A stretch of DNA of 64,000 nucleotides from Spirosoma linguale DSM 74 (GTDB lineage Bacteria; Bacteroidota; Bacteroidia; Cytophagales; Spirosomataceae): contig CP001769.1 in assembly GCA_000024525.1 (NCBI GenBank), positions 7,349,001 to 7,413,000 on the forward strand, read 5' to 3'. Below the pieces are notes generated by a model that was not told where the DNA came from, ran no database searches, and saw nothing but the letters and a program-made list of their open reading frames with translations. The position numbers were made by a program, and so were the translations under genes. How positions within the stretch are numbered: the first letter of the stretch is position 1; each line of letters starts with the position of its first letter. Below, one piece after another: positions 17,310-26,366 of the stretch.

Positions 17310-18245
17310 CTACCAGGTACGTTTGCTCATTACCTTGTCCAGTTCTTGTCTGGTCATGGTGCCTAACTCCGGATGTTTGCCAAGCCAGGTTAGGAAATTG
17401 GTTTTGATTTCATCGGTCCACTGGCTATCAATCTGACCGGTGGTATAGCGGCCCGATTTAACCATCTCGAATCCAAACTGATCTTTACGGGTCACGAACT
17501 CCGCGGTGCTGATTACCTGTTCGGCCAGATGAGCCGGTACAAACAACACGCCTTCTCGCTGGGCAATGACCAGATCGCCGGGCAGTACCATTACGTTACC
17601 GATACGGATGGGTGCGTTCAGACCCATCAGCACCATTTCTTCCAGAAAAGACGGGTGGAAATCGCGCACAAATGCATTGAAGCCTTTTATGTTCTGTAGT
17701 TCCTGAAGGTCTCTGGCCGCGCCGTTGAACACAACACCATTGCCCGTTTTGCTGAAAATAGCGTTGCCCAGCGTAGCGCCCATGAGTGTGCCGCCACCAA
17801 TTTTACCGAAGGCATCGGCTACGTACACATCCCCTTTGCTGAGTACTTCAATGGGCCATGTGTTGGTATTGCCCTTCCGCCCCTGTTTGCTAATGCCGCG
17901 ATCCTTGATGAGTTTTTCAACGTCCGGTCGGCTTGGCATGTATACGGCCGTAACGGCCCGCCCTGTAACCGCTACATCATTATGAATCAGTTTCCAGTTA
18001 CCTTCAAACTGATTGGTGTAGCCCTCGTTTTTCAGTACCGTCCAGGCGTCGTCAATGCCGATGTATTTGGCCCGTTCGAGTAAGCCATCCGGAATTTTCG
18101 GCCGTCCGTCCGGGAATCGTTCCCCTTTCCATTCCGATGTTAAAAAGACCAGTTCGTCTTTCGGTATGGTTTGGGCCTGTAACGTGCTTTTAAAGCAGAA
18201 ACCTGCAACAAACGTCAATAAAACGGCAATTCTGAATGTCATCAT
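17310..18245 (-). CDS. Exported RraA-like family protein (HMG/oxaloacetate aldolase-like fold), copy 1
   Basis: The 311-aa product has a signal peptide (FRIAVLLTFVAGFCFKSTLQAQ). The core matches the RraA/dimethylmenaquinone-methyltransferase-like family (PF03737): DVYVADAFGKIGGGTLMGATLGNAI, GVVFNGAARDLQELQNIKGFNAF, PIRIGNVMVLPGDLVIAQREGVLFVP. Relatives include 4-hydroxy-4-methyl-2-oxoglutarate aldolases, whose metal site uses an Asp after an Arg in the stretch corresponding to GAARDLQE. The signal peptide is unusual for this mostly cytoplasmic fold. It lies just after a paralogue on the same strand and next to a sugar-acid dehydratase-like gene, which suggests a pathway on sugar acids or 2-oxo acids. 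Confidence 0.8.
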   Translation of the reverse strand: MMTFRIAVLLTFVAGFCFKSTLQAQTIPKDELVFLTSEWKGERFPDGRPKIPDGLLERAKYIGIDDAWTVLKNEGYTNQFEGNWKLIHNDVAVTGRAVTAVYMPSRPDVEKLIKDRGISKQGRKGNTNTWPIEVLSKGDVYVADAFGKIGGGTLMGATLGNAIFSKTGNGVVFNGAARDLQELQNIKGFNAFVRDFHPSFLEEMVLMGLNAPIRIGNVMVLPGDLVIAQREGVLFVPAHLAEQVISTAEFVTRKDQFGFEMVKSGRYTTGQIDSQWTDEIKTNFLTWLGKHPELGTMTRQELDKVMSKRTW

Positions 18246-18267
18246 TTTGGTAAATTAATAATAAAAG

Positions 18268-18316
18268 GTTCAGGCCTGATTACCCTATTCTTGAAATACG
18301 GTAATCAGGCCTGAAC
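18268..18316. terminator. 17-bp stem hairpin between the two RraA-like genes
   Basis: The arm GTTCAGGCCTGATTACC at 18268-18284 is exactly inverted at 18300-18316, leaving a 15-base loop. It follows the stop of the upstream RraA-like gene (18327) by 10 bp and precedes the start of the next one, so it could end or attenuate read-through between the paralogues. Confidence 0.75.
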
Positions 18317-18326
18317 ACAAATGTAC

Positions 18327-19265
18327 TTAATGGCCTTCTTTTGCCAGATAACTATCGATATCCTTTTGGGTAATGGCCAGTTTCTTTGGATACTTGCCAA
18401 CCCAGGCTCTGAATTCGCCTTTGATTTTCTCCGACCAGTCGCCGTGGATTTCGCCGGATGGATATTTACCCTGCTGAAGAAGTACCCGTTCGAATTCGTC
18501 GCGCAGGGCGGTCATTTCCGATGCCGATACCAGCCCTTCTACCAGATGAGCCGGAATAAACACGGTGCCGTATTCATTGGCAAACACGGCATCGCCGGGC
18601 AGCACCGTCACGTCGCCGATGCGGATGGGCGCGTTGATGGAGGTTGGCGTCATGTCCTTAATGTAGGAAGGGTCGTGACCTTTTACCCAGGCATTGAACC
18701 CTTTCGTGTCCTTCAATTCCTGCATATCGCGCACAGACCCGTAAAAGATAACGCCTTTACCGGTTTTGCCGTAAATAGCGTTTCCCAGACTGGACCCAAT
18801 CAGCGTGCCATCTTTGATCTTACCGAAGCCGTCGGCCACGTATATATCCCCTTTTGTTAATATATCAATTGGCCAGATGTTGATACCACCCTTTTGGGAG
18901 CGGCCTTCGGCTTTGCCTTGGGCACGCACTAGACTGTCGAGATCGGGCCGCATGGGCATGAACTGGGCCGTCACGGCACGGCCGGTCATGGTTTCGCCGG
19001 GTTTGAGGATGATCCAGTTTTTCTCGACCTGGTTCCGGTAGCCCTTCTTTCCCAGATAGCCCCAGATTTGCTCTAATGTACAATTGGCCAGCCGTTCCAT
19101 TACTATGTCTGGAATTTTCGGACGACCATCGGCCAGGCGCTCGCCTTTCCAGTCGGCGGTTAACGCTTTAATGTACTCGGGCGATGATCCGACCCGCTGG
19201 GCCTGGGCAGCAAAGCCGCCCGAGAGGGTAATAAGGGATAAGGCTACTAATGCTCTCTTTAACAT
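18327..19265 (-). CDS. Exported RraA-like family protein, copy 2
   Basis: The 312-aa product is a paralogue of the next gene downstream along its whole length: ADWKGERLADGRPKIPD, GDIYVADGFGKIKDGTLIGSSLG, GVIFYGSVRDMQELKDTKGFNAW and TVLPGDAVFANEYGTVFIPAHL. It has a signal peptide (LVALSLITLSGGFAAQAQ). The conserved GSVRDMQE carries the expected metal-site Asp. The two copies are separated by a hairpin, and their divergence shows an old duplication. The gene is divergent from the enolase-superfamily dehydratase gene at 19559. Confidence 0.8.
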   Translation of the reverse strand: MLKRALVALSLITLSGGFAAQAQRVGSSPEYIKALTADWKGERLADGRPKIPDIVMERLANCTLEQIWGYLGKKGYRNQVEKNWIILKPGETMTGRAVTAQFMPMRPDLDSLVRAQGKAEGRSQKGGINIWPIDILTKGDIYVADGFGKIKDGTLIGSSLGNAIYGKTGKGVIFYGSVRDMQELKDTKGFNAWVKGHDPSYIKDMTPTSINAPIRIGDVTVLPGDAVFANEYGTVFIPAHLVEGLVSASEMTALRDEFERVLLQQGKYPSGEIHGDWSEKIKGEFRAWVGKYPKKLAITQKDIDSYLAKEGH

Positions 19266-19558
19266 TGCTTTATGTCGTGTTGACTGGTTATACGGTTAAG
19301 AATAGATTAGGGTACTCAGAAGGGCTGCAAAACTTACTGAGGTGATAGTATTGGTTATCTGGTCAGAAAAGACGGTTTCCAGGTAATTCTCGGTAAAAAG
19401 GCTAATTAATAAGTAAAATACTGGCATCAGCCTACTTATATGACAACGGATTACCGGAATAAGCCAACAAACTTTTTCGCTCTCGCTTGTCAACGAATGC
19501 GCTGGCCACTGGTGTAAATCTGTACCAATCAGACATAAACCCTATCGTCTTTTTTACC

Positions 19559-20983
19559 ATGAAAAACATCTTCTCCCGACTGACATCCTCGGGGAAATCT
19601 TCCGACCGGCGTGACTTTCTGCGGAATGCCGGTTTAGGTGGCCTTTCGCTTGGTTTAGCGTTCGATGGTCAGCACGACCAGGAAATGGAGTTTATCACCC
19701 AGAAGGTCAGCCGCGACTCAAAGCCATCTGAGTTACGGATTACCGACATGCGGGTTGCTGTGCTGAACGGGGTGCCCTTCAGCAGTCCAATTATCCGGAT
19801 TGATACCAACCAGGGTCTCGTTGGCTGGGGTGAAGTGCGCGATGGAGCCAGCGCCAACTATGCGCTGATGCTCAAAAGCCGGTTGCTGGGTAAAAACCCC
19901 TGCAACGTAGAGCAGATTTTTAAGCAGATCAAGCAGTTTGGCGGTCAGAGCCGGGCGGCTGGTGGCGTTTGTGGCGTAGAGATGGCCTTGTGGGATCTGG
20001 CGGGTAAAGCGTATAACGTACCGGCTTATCAACTGCTCGGTGGTAAATACCGCGACTTTATCCGGTTGTATGCCGATACGCCCGAGTCGAATACGTACGA
20101 AGGTTTTGCCGAGAACATGAAGAAGCGCCGGGATCAGGGGTATACATTCCTGAAAATGGACTTCGGTATCGGTATGCTGGCCGATCAGCCCGGTATGCTC
20201 GTAAATGCTAATAACTGGAGCGTAAAACAGCAGTGGAACGACCGGGAGTCGGGTAAACTGGGCAATTATGCCAATACGAAACACCCGTTCACCCGTATTC
20301 AGGTTACGAAAAAAGGCCTCGACCGGCTTGTAGAACACGTGGGTAAAGTGCGCGATATTGTCGGTTACGACACGCCACTGGCAGCCGATCACTTCGGCCA
20401 CTTCGATGTGAACACGGCTATTCAGATTGGTAAGGCCATGGAGCCGTTCCGTCTGGCCTGGCTGGAAGACCTGGTCCCCTGGTTCTACACCGATCAGTGG
20501 AAACAAATTACCGACGCCATCGAAACGCCAACGCTGACGGGTGAAGATATTTACCTGAAAGAAGGATTTATCAAACTCATCGATGCGAAAGCAATCGACA
20601 TGATCCACCCTGATCTGGCCAGCTCGGGTGGTCTGCTGGAGACGAAGAAAATAGGCGACTACGCCGAAGAGAAAGGTATTCCAATGGCCATGCACTTTGC
20701 CGGATCGCCCATTTCGATGATGGCGAACGTGCACTGCGCAGCTGCCACCGAGAATTTCGTAGCTCTCGAACACCACGGTGTCGATGTAGCGGGCTGGGAA
20801 GATCTGGTGACGGGCATGCGGCCAATTGTTGAAAAAGGCTTCGTGAAAGTCCCCGAAAAGCCGGGTCTGGGCGTTGAACTGAACGAAGACGTAGCCAAGA
20901 AGTTCCTCAAGAAAGGAGCGACCTGGTTTGCCCCAACCGATACCTGGAACACGAAAGATTCCGCCGACCGCGAGTGGAGCTAG
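19559..20983 (+). CDS. Tat-exported mandelate racemase/muconate lactonizing enzyme family protein
   Basis: The ATG at 19559 (474 aa) is chosen because it gives a twin-arginine signal (SSDRRDFLRNAGLGGLSLGLA). The rest is an enolase-superfamily protein close to D-galactonate dehydratases: capping domain from LRITDMRVAVLNG, barrel with LKMDFGIGM, LAADHFGHFDV, WLEDLVPWF and LTGEDIYLKEGF (metal-ligand Asp, Glu, Glu), and HPDLASSGG plus AMHFAGSPI near the end. These enzymes abstract the proton alpha to a sugar-acid carboxylate. Export through Tat implies a periplasmic folded enzyme. It is divergent from the RraA-like genes, so a shared pathway is plausible. Confidence 0.83.
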   Translation: MKNIFSRLTSSGKSSDRRDFLRNAGLGGLSLGLAFDGQHDQEMEFITQKVSRDSKPSELRITDMRVAVLNGVPFSSPIIRIDTNQGLVGWGEVRDGASANYALMLKSRLLGKNPCNVEQIFKQIKQFGGQSRAAGGVCGVEMALWDLAGKAYNVPAYQLLGGKYRDFIRLYADTPESNTYEGFAENMKKRRDQGYTFLKMDFGIGMLADQPGMLVNANNWSVKQQWNDRESGKLGNYANTKHPFTRIQVTKKGLDRLVEHVGKVRDIVGYDTPLAADHFGHFDVNTAIQIGKAMEPFRLAWLEDLVPWFYTDQWKQITDAIETPTLTGEDIYLKEGFIKLIDAKAIDMIHPDLASSGGLLETKKIGDYAEEKGIPMAMHFAGSPISMMANVHCAAATENFVALEHHGVDVAGWEDLVTGMRPIVEKGFVKVPEKPGLGVELNEDVAKKFLKKGATWFAPTDTWNTKDSADREWS

Positions 20984-20990
20984 ATAATAT

Positions 20991-21066
20991 GTACCCATGG
21001 ACTTTAGTCCGTGTCTTAGCTTGAATAATAATCCAGCTAAAGACACGGACTAAAGTCCGTGGGTAC
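20991..21066. repeat. REP-like double palindrome acting as bidirectional terminator
   Basis: The arm at 20991-21021 (starting GTACCCATGGACTTTAGTCC) is inverted at 21035-21066 with one mismatch and one indel. Each arm contains its own near-palindrome CACGGAC-TTTA-GTCCGTG. It sits exactly between two convergent gene ends, so it probably terminates both. The nested symmetry resembles a REPIN (two inverted REP units). Confidence 0.75.
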
Positions 21067-21070
21067 GTTA

Positions 21071-21982
21071 TTACCCTAGCAAATTTTCCAGTGCTCTGGT
21101 CAAATCGCTGTATTGATACTGGAAATCGGTTTCGTCGGCAATGCGCTTGTTAAGCACGTAGTTGCCGCCCGTAACGACGATGGCCATTTCGCCATATAGT
21201 AGTTTAATGGCAAATGCCGGAATGTTAGGCAGCAAAATAGGCCGGTGCAAGACCTGAGCAATGGCCCGCGTAAGGGTTTCGTTGGTAACGGGGGTAGGGG
21301 CAACGGCATTATAAACGCCCTGCCATGTGGTGTTCGATAAGCCCTCAATGAATAACCGACACATATCGTCGAGGTGAATCCACGAAATATACTGCTGTCC
21401 CGAACCAATGGGCGCCCCGGCTCCCAATCGAATGGGCTGGACTAACTTGGGCAATGCCCCGCCCTCGGCCATCAGCACGACCCCAATTCGGAATTTTACG
21501 GTTCGAATGTCCAGCGAAGCAACCTGTTCTTCGGATCGCTCCCAGGCGCGTACTACCTGTGCCAGAAAATCGGAGCCGCCCTGGCTTGTCTCGGTCAGTG
21601 GCCGGTCATCTGTATTACCGCCATAGTAGCCAATGGCCGATGCGCCCACAAACGATTTTACCTTGTGCCGGTTGGTCTTTAAAGCCTGCACCAGCAAATC
21701 TGTTGATTGAGTCCGGCTGTTCAGAATGGCCTCTTTCCGCTGGTCGGTCCAGCGCTCATCGGCAATTCCCTCGCCAGCCAGGTGAATGATATGATCGGCG
21801 GTGGCAATGGCTTGCGGGTCAATATGCCCTTTCTGGATATCCCACTGATAGACACGAACGTCGGGGATGGACTTAGGAGACCGGCTCAGCAAGGCTACCT
21901 GATAGCCAGCCTGTTGAAGCAATTGGGTAAGGCGACGACCAATAGAGCCGGTACCGCCTGTTATTAAAACTGTTTCGTTCAT
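21071..21982 (-). CDS. TIGR01777-family NAD(P)-dependent epimerase-like protein
   Basis: The 303-aa product starts with an SDR Rossmann motif (VLITGGTGSIGRRLTQLL). It has the family phrases IIHLAGEGIADERWTDQRKE, VGASAIGYYGGN, RIGVVLMAEGGALPKLVQP, QYISWIHLDDMCRLF and a C-terminal YNAVAPTPVTNETLT block of the DUF1731 domain. Members include E. coli YfcH and the cyanobacterial/plant SulA-like proteins; the reaction is not established. Full length. Confidence 0.88.
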   Translation of the reverse strand: MNETVLITGGTGSIGRRLTQLLQQAGYQVALLSRSPKSIPDVRVYQWDIQKGHIDPQAIATADHIIHLAGEGIADERWTDQRKEAILNSRTQSTDLLVQALKTNRHKVKSFVGASAIGYYGGNTDDRPLTETSQGGSDFLAQVVRAWERSEEQVASLDIRTVKFRIGVVLMAEGGALPKLVQPIRLGAGAPIGSGQQYISWIHLDDMCRLFIEGLSNTTWQGVYNAVAPTPVTNETLTRAIAQVLHRPILLPNIPAFAIKLLYGEMAIVVTGGNYVLNKRIADETDFQYQYSDLTRALENLLG

Positions 21983-22186
21983 GGGTTATATGGTAAGTGG
22001 GTGGGTAAAGATACATAACACCCCAAACGGCATAGGTGTTCGTTGGCAACGGTTCGTGTTGATAAAGCAACTTTCGGAATCTTTCTATATTCACGACGGT
22101 GGTAGCGGCTCACTGGATAAGCTCTTTGGGAAGTATAGTTTGTCGGAGAAGCGGCTTAAGTACCTTATGAATACCCCTATTAATTA

Positions 22187-23611
22187 ATGAAAACGCTTCT
22201 CCTCCTTGTCCTTACCCTACTATCGGATGTGCTTGTAGCGCAGTCCACCAGCTCCCATGCACGGTTAATTGTGCTGACTGACATTGAAAATGAACCCGAC
22301 GATTCGCAGTCGCTGGTCCGGCTACTCACGTATGCCAATCAGATCGACATCGAAGGGCTCATCGCGACGACCTCCATTCACCTTCAAAAACGGGTGGCTC
22401 CGGAAACTATTCACCGAATTGTGGATGCCTACGGCAAGGTGCAGCCAAACTTACTAAAACACGAGCCGGGCTACCCCACGGCGCAAGCCTTGAAAACCCG
22501 TATTAAAAAAGGATTGCCTGTTTATGGCATGAGCGGGGTAGGCGAAGGCAAAGACTCGGAGGGGTCGGCCTGGATAATCCGGCAGTTGGAAAAGACCGAC
22601 GCCCGCCCACTTTGGGTAGCTGCCTGGGGAGGGGTCAATACGCTGGCTCAGGCCCTCTGGTTCATTCAGAAGACGCGCACGCCCCAGGAGGCCGAGCGGA
22701 TGTACCGTAAACTGCGGGTCTATACGATCTCCGACCAGGACGATAGCGGCCCCTGGATCCGCAAAATGTTTCCCCATGTTGCTTATGTGGTCAGCCCTGG
22801 CTATGGCTACGATCAGGCCACCTGGTTAGGTATGAGTACGAAAGAGCCAGGCACCCACCCGGAGTATGTCAGTGACGCCTGGCTCGCGGAAAATATTCAG
22901 CAGGGCCACGGTCCGCTAGGAGCTTTGTATCCCGATGTGGCCTTTGGGATGGAGGGCGATACGCCTTCTTTTCTTGGCCTGATTCCCAACGGCTTGAATG
23001 TAGCCGAACATCCCGACTGGGGTGGCTGGGGCGGTCGTTATGTGCTACAACAACCCAAAGAAGTGGTTGTCAGTACGCGTAAACCAGCCGGTACGCCACC
23101 CGAAGAGCCCGAAACGCGTCCCATCTGGACTAACTCGGCTGACTCAGTCCTGACGCCGGTAACGTTTATGGCCCCGCCCAGTGGACCAACGACCAAAAAG
23201 AGTATTCAGGCGACTATCTGGCGGTGGCGTAGTGAGTTTCAGAACGATTTTGCCGCCCGTATGGACTGGTGTGTCAAATCCTATGCACAGGCTAACCATC
23301 CGCCGGTGCCGCGCCTGTCGCACCCCGAAACTCTAACTGTTCATTCGGGAGAGACGTTTTACCTGCGGGCCGCCGATTCGACCGACCCGGACGGGGATTC
23401 AATGAGTTTTCGCTGGATGTACTATCCTGAAGCCAGTACGTATCAGGGCGTAATTAACTATGAAAATTTTGTCTCAAACATTTATGAAGCCCGCCCCATC
23501 GCCCCGGTGGTGACAAGTCCGCAGACCATTCACTTTATCCTGAAACTAACAGACAAAGGTACTCCCGCTCTGACGCGCTACAAACGGGTGGTTGTAACGG
23601 TATTGCCCTAA
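22187..23611 (+). CDS. DUF1593 protein, nucleoside-hydrolase-like exported enzyme
   Basis: The 474-aa product has a signal peptide (MKTLLLLVLTLLSDVLVAQ). It matches the DUF1593/Sde182 nucleoside-hydrolase-like domain from residue 26: RLIVLTDIENEPDDSQSLVRLLTYANQIDIEGLIATTS, with the Asp-rich calcium-site motif seen in nucleoside hydrolases, then WVAAWGGVNTLAQAL and VYTISDQDDSGPW. The last 100 residues form an Ig-like beta-sandwich (ETLTVHSGETFYLRAADSTDPDGD). Relatives are often annotated as cellulose-binding or carbohydrate-active, but activity is unproven. Full length. Confidence 0.8.
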   Translation: MKTLLLLVLTLLSDVLVAQSTSSHARLIVLTDIENEPDDSQSLVRLLTYANQIDIEGLIATTSIHLQKRVAPETIHRIVDAYGKVQPNLLKHEPGYPTAQALKTRIKKGLPVYGMSGVGEGKDSEGSAWIIRQLEKTDARPLWVAAWGGVNTLAQALWFIQKTRTPQEAERMYRKLRVYTISDQDDSGPWIRKMFPHVAYVVSPGYGYDQATWLGMSTKEPGTHPEYVSDAWLAENIQQGHGPLGALYPDVAFGMEGDTPSFLGLIPNGLNVAEHPDWGGWGGRYVLQQPKEVVVSTRKPAGTPPEEPETRPIWTNSADSVLTPVTFMAPPSGPTTKKSIQATIWRWRSEFQNDFAARMDWCVKSYAQANHPPVPRLSHPETLTVHSGETFYLRAADSTDPDGDSMSFRWMYYPEASTYQGVINYENFVSNIYEARPIAPVVTSPQTIHFILKLTDKGTPALTRYKRVVVTVLP

Positions 23612-23620
23612 TCTGTATGA

Positions 23621-23812
23621 AGCCTTTTCGCAATTCGTGTCAGCGGTGACACGGAGTGGCGCACCGAAAAAGAAAACGGCCAGTTCCCTGATTTCGCAAT
23701 AGGTCAGCTGTTATTCAGTCCAATTTATAGTCAGGGGTTACTTGTTTTCAGTAAACGCCCCTACCTGAAACCAGGCGCTATGTATATGCTTCTCAAATGG
23801 AGAATTACTTGA
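23621..23812 (+). pseudogene. Open frame without a start codon, possible gene remnant
   Basis: In the 358-bp gap after the DUF1593 gene one frame is open for 63 codons up to a TGA at 23810, immediately after a TGA at 23618. It has no suitable start. Its middle reads like real protein (SGDTEWRTEKENGQFPDFA...QGLLVFSKRPYLKPG). It could be the C-terminal scrap of a lost gene or chance. I do not recognise a family. The remainder of the gap to 23970 is AT-rich and empty. Confidence 0.25.
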
Positions 23813-23970
23813 TCTGTTGATTCCCTAAATTGCTCAAAGAAGCTTCGGCTTATTGATTTAGTAAGTTGTCTTATCCTGTACGACAGAAGGCAGTTTTTGT
23901 CTTACAATTTGTATTACTTTACGTAATAGAGATTATAAAGCAAATGTGTTACCTCTAGCTTAGCAAAAAT

Positions 23971-24609
23971 ATGGCCATTGACGACTTTTATAATCATTTC
24001 AATGATCTACCCTCGGCTACTCAACGAGTTGATTTGCTGTGGGAAATCTTGGTTAAGAAAGACCAAAGACTTATTCGACGATTGGTCTATTTAATCAAAA
24101 ATCCCCTTCTTGTTGAGAATCATAATCGATTTGCAGCTGTGCTAAGAGAATTAAATCAGGAACGCTTTATTCAACCGCTTTTCGACTTAATCACAGAAAC
24201 GTTACCACAAGAACCTGAGTGGATTTATGAGTATTTGCTGATATTGAAAGGACTAGTCAATGGAGTGGGTAAAGGCTTTCAGCTAAATCAACAACAAACT
24301 CGTGTTTTAGTAGACTGGATTGTAAGCCCTGAACGAGGTAGTACATCGGGAACAGCCTCCGAAATTGTTCTGATAACGGCAAGAAATGACGTTTCTAAAC
24401 AAGTTTTTATTGATTCAATTCAGGATTCAACTCTTCCTTTTTATACCCGATTATACGCTTTAGAAGGATTGATTCGGCATTATAACTTGACGTACAAACC
24501 ACTCTTTGAGCAAGTTTTAGAGCAAGAGAAGGACTCTAACTTCAAACGATTTTTGGCTGAACGTATTGATGATCTTAAAAATGGGTACGAGGCTAATGTT
24601 AATCATTAA
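23971..24609 (+). CDS. Hypothetical helical protein (HEAT-like)
   Basis: The 212-aa product is not recognised. It is predicted all-helical, with repeated amphipathic helix pairs of roughly 35-40 residues (QRLIRRLVYLIKNPLLVE, RFIQPLFDLITETLPQEPEW, LPFYTRLYALEGLIRHYN), as in HEAT-type scaffolds. There is no signal peptide or membrane segment. It lies alone in a lower-GC stretch of small unknown genes. Such proteins are common as immunity or adaptor proteins, but nothing here proves that. Confidence 0.55.
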   Translation: MAIDDFYNHFNDLPSATQRVDLLWEILVKKDQRLIRRLVYLIKNPLLVENHNRFAAVLRELNQERFIQPLFDLITETLPQEPEWIYEYLLILKGLVNGVGKGFQLNQQQTRVLVDWIVSPERGSTSGTASEIVLITARNDVSKQVFIDSIQDSTLPFYTRLYALEGLIRHYNLTYKPLFEQVLEQEKDSNFKRFLAERIDDLKNGYEANVNH

Positions 24610-24637
24610 ATTACTGGTCAATTAATACAAAGCTAGT

Positions 24638-24654
24638 GGCCATTGCAAAAGTCG
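24638..24654. repeat. Isolated IS-end-like sequence
   Basis: GGCCATTGCAAAAGTCG matches, with two differences, the left end of the inverted-repeat element at 26845-26975 (GGCTGTTGCAAAAGTCG). No partner end was found nearby, so this looks like a relic of an insertion-sequence terminus. Confidence 0.4.
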
Positions 24655-24803
24655 GCACTGAGCACAACCTCCCTTCTCAAAGCCCAATTTTCAAGAGGAA
24701 CTTTATCAAATATGGTACATGAATTAAGCCAAATCAACCACTTTTGGAATTTTGTAATAGCCCCGCCATTCATACAACATAAAAATTTAATAATTACCCA
24801 TTG

Positions 24804-25304
24804 ATGACTGCTAAGGATAAACAAGTTCAAGTAATCAAAACGGTCATCAAGCCTCTGTTCAGAAGCCAAGGCTTTAAGGCTGATCGATTAACTTTTTATA
24901 AATCGATGGAAGAGTTTTTTATAGTTTCCAACCTCCAGAATTTTTCTTGGAATACCAAAGATCAGGTTGATTTCTGCTTCAACGTGGGTATTGCACTAAC
25001 TGCTACTTTACGTGATCCGCTGAAGAAAAAAGCACTCTACAGCGATTTGACAGTTCATCTTCGTGAAGGGTCTTTTTTGCCGAGATTACAGGTTAAGAGT
25101 AAATATTATACCAAGAATGGCTATTCAATCGATTCCGAGACCGATATCAACGAGTTTGGTGCTTTTATCAGACATGACTTTTCAGAGTATATATTACCAG
25201 AGTTAAGTAAGTGGAAGACCTTAGAAGATGGTATATGTTATTTTGACCAGTATGGCTTTTGGGGTATCCATCTGAGAAAAACAGCTGCTACACATACTAG
25301 GTAA
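24804..25304 (+). CDS. DUF4304 domain-containing protein
   Basis: The 166-aa product (ATG at 24804; a TTG directly before is less likely) matches the DUF4304 pattern: an N-terminal helix ending IKPLFRSQGFKADRLTFYKSM, then FFIVSNLQNFSWNTKDQVDFCFNVGIAL, and a C-terminal helical part. The function of the family is unknown; members occur singly and near polymorphic toxin genes as possible immunity proteins. It sits among other small accessory genes between two IS-end-like sequences. Confidence 0.6.
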   Translation: MTAKDKQVQVIKTVIKPLFRSQGFKADRLTFYKSMEEFFIVSNLQNFSWNTKDQVDFCFNVGIALTATLRDPLKKKALYSDLTVHLREGSFLPRLQVKSKYYTKNGYSIDSETDINEFGAFIRHDFSEYILPELSKWKTLEDGICYFDQYGFWGIHLRKTAATHTR

Positions 25305-25472
25305 TGATTAGCTTTTTCTAAGAGAGAATTTGCTCTATTTAAAACAATCCTTCTAACCTTATCCTCTTTACATGGTCGTAGTTATGTAACACCTCTCTGA
25401 AAAGTATAGTACTTGACTAGTTCTATCAATAGCTAGGTATTGTACTTTCAGAATTTGATAGAGTAAATTTAT

Positions 25473-25772
25473 TTATAATTCTATCGTGTCTTTGACGGCT
25501 TCAAATGAATTATCACCCGTGCTGTAAGTCCTGGTATATGGGCCCTTCTTTTTCAATAAACGACGAACTTCTTCCATACTAATTGTATCCGCTGAACTCT
25601 CTCCCTTTCCAAGTACATGGATCGCAGCATTACCAGGGGGACGAAGTGAATCTATCTAGGTAAATGATGGCTTTTCATGGATAGTATTGTTATGAATTGT
25701 AGAAGCAGATCGATGGCAATGCATTAATAGGATACTCAATCCATTTGTTAGCAATATGGACTTCATTTTCAT
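25473..25772 (-). pseudogene. Small exported protein gene interrupted by an in-frame TAG
   Basis: Reading leftward from ATG 25772 gives 100 codons to the TAA at 25473, with a single TAG at codon 39. The first part looks like a lipoprotein signal (MKMKSILLTNGLSILLMHC, Cys19). The part after the stop reads as normal coding sequence (GNAAIHVLGKGESSADTIS, then MEEVRRLLKKKGPYTRTYST). Both halves stay in one frame, so one point mutation explains the break. The family is not recognised. The rest of the 25305-25923 gap is AT-rich and empty. Confidence 0.55.
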
Positions 25773-25923
25773 TAGATCTTTATTAATTATAAGTAATTTA
25801 TTGTGAAGATACAATGTAATCATTCAAGTATAGTTTAACTCTTTGGATAAGTAGGTCTATGTAAATAGATTAAAGTCAGAATGCCTCGACTAGATATATG
25901 CGGCTGGTCCATTAAAAAGATAA

Positions 25924-26322
25924 TCACCAGTGCTTATAATCGTTGATTGTGAAAATGCCAACTGTAAGCAATAGAAATGGGGCAAAAAACATTACGGTTA
26001 AACCCATCCAACCCCACTTTTTTATTTGTTCTAACGTAGCATTACTTTGATCAATTTTTTTCAACGCTTTTGCAAGCTTCTTATTGATAAACTTACCTAG
26101 ACCGTACCAAACGAAAAGGACAATACCTATTAGGAAGACGAAGTAAAGAAACTCACTCAATTTAAATCTGATAGTTTGCCAAAGCAGATTGAGGGAGACA
26201 AAGTATGGCATTACAAACAGGTATGAGAGAGTCCAATTGGCTACTTTGGTAGCTCTTTCAAACATACCTTTTCGGCCTCTTATCATTCCCGCACACATAA
26301 ATAATTTAAATAGTACTTTCAA
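25924..26322 (-). CDS. Hypothetical membrane protein
   Basis: The 132-aa product has about three hydrophobic segments (TLSYLFVMPYFVSLNLLW, FLYFVFLIGIVLFVWYGLG and GLTVMFFAPFLLLTVGIF) with a basic cytoplasmic-looking loop (KFINKKLAKALKKIDQ). No family recognised. It is in the low-GC accessory stretch, 44 bp downstream of the parvulin gene on the same strand. Confidence 0.5.
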   Translation of the reverse strand: MKVLFKLFMCAGMIRGRKGMFERATKVANWTLSYLFVMPYFVSLNLLWQTIRFKLSEFLYFVFLIGIVLFVWYGLGKFINKKLAKALKKIDQSNATLEQIKKWGWMGLTVMFFAPFLLLTVGIFTINDYKHW

Positions 26323-26366
26323 AATGAGTCTATTCTATAAGTGTTATTCTGATAAATTGAATCTGG

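Noticed and set aside
19733..21046. 437-codon open frame on the minus strand, antisense to the dehydratase gene
   Set aside because: The plus-strand product has a Tat signal and all family motifs. The antisense frame is a codon-bias shadow with no recognisable domain.
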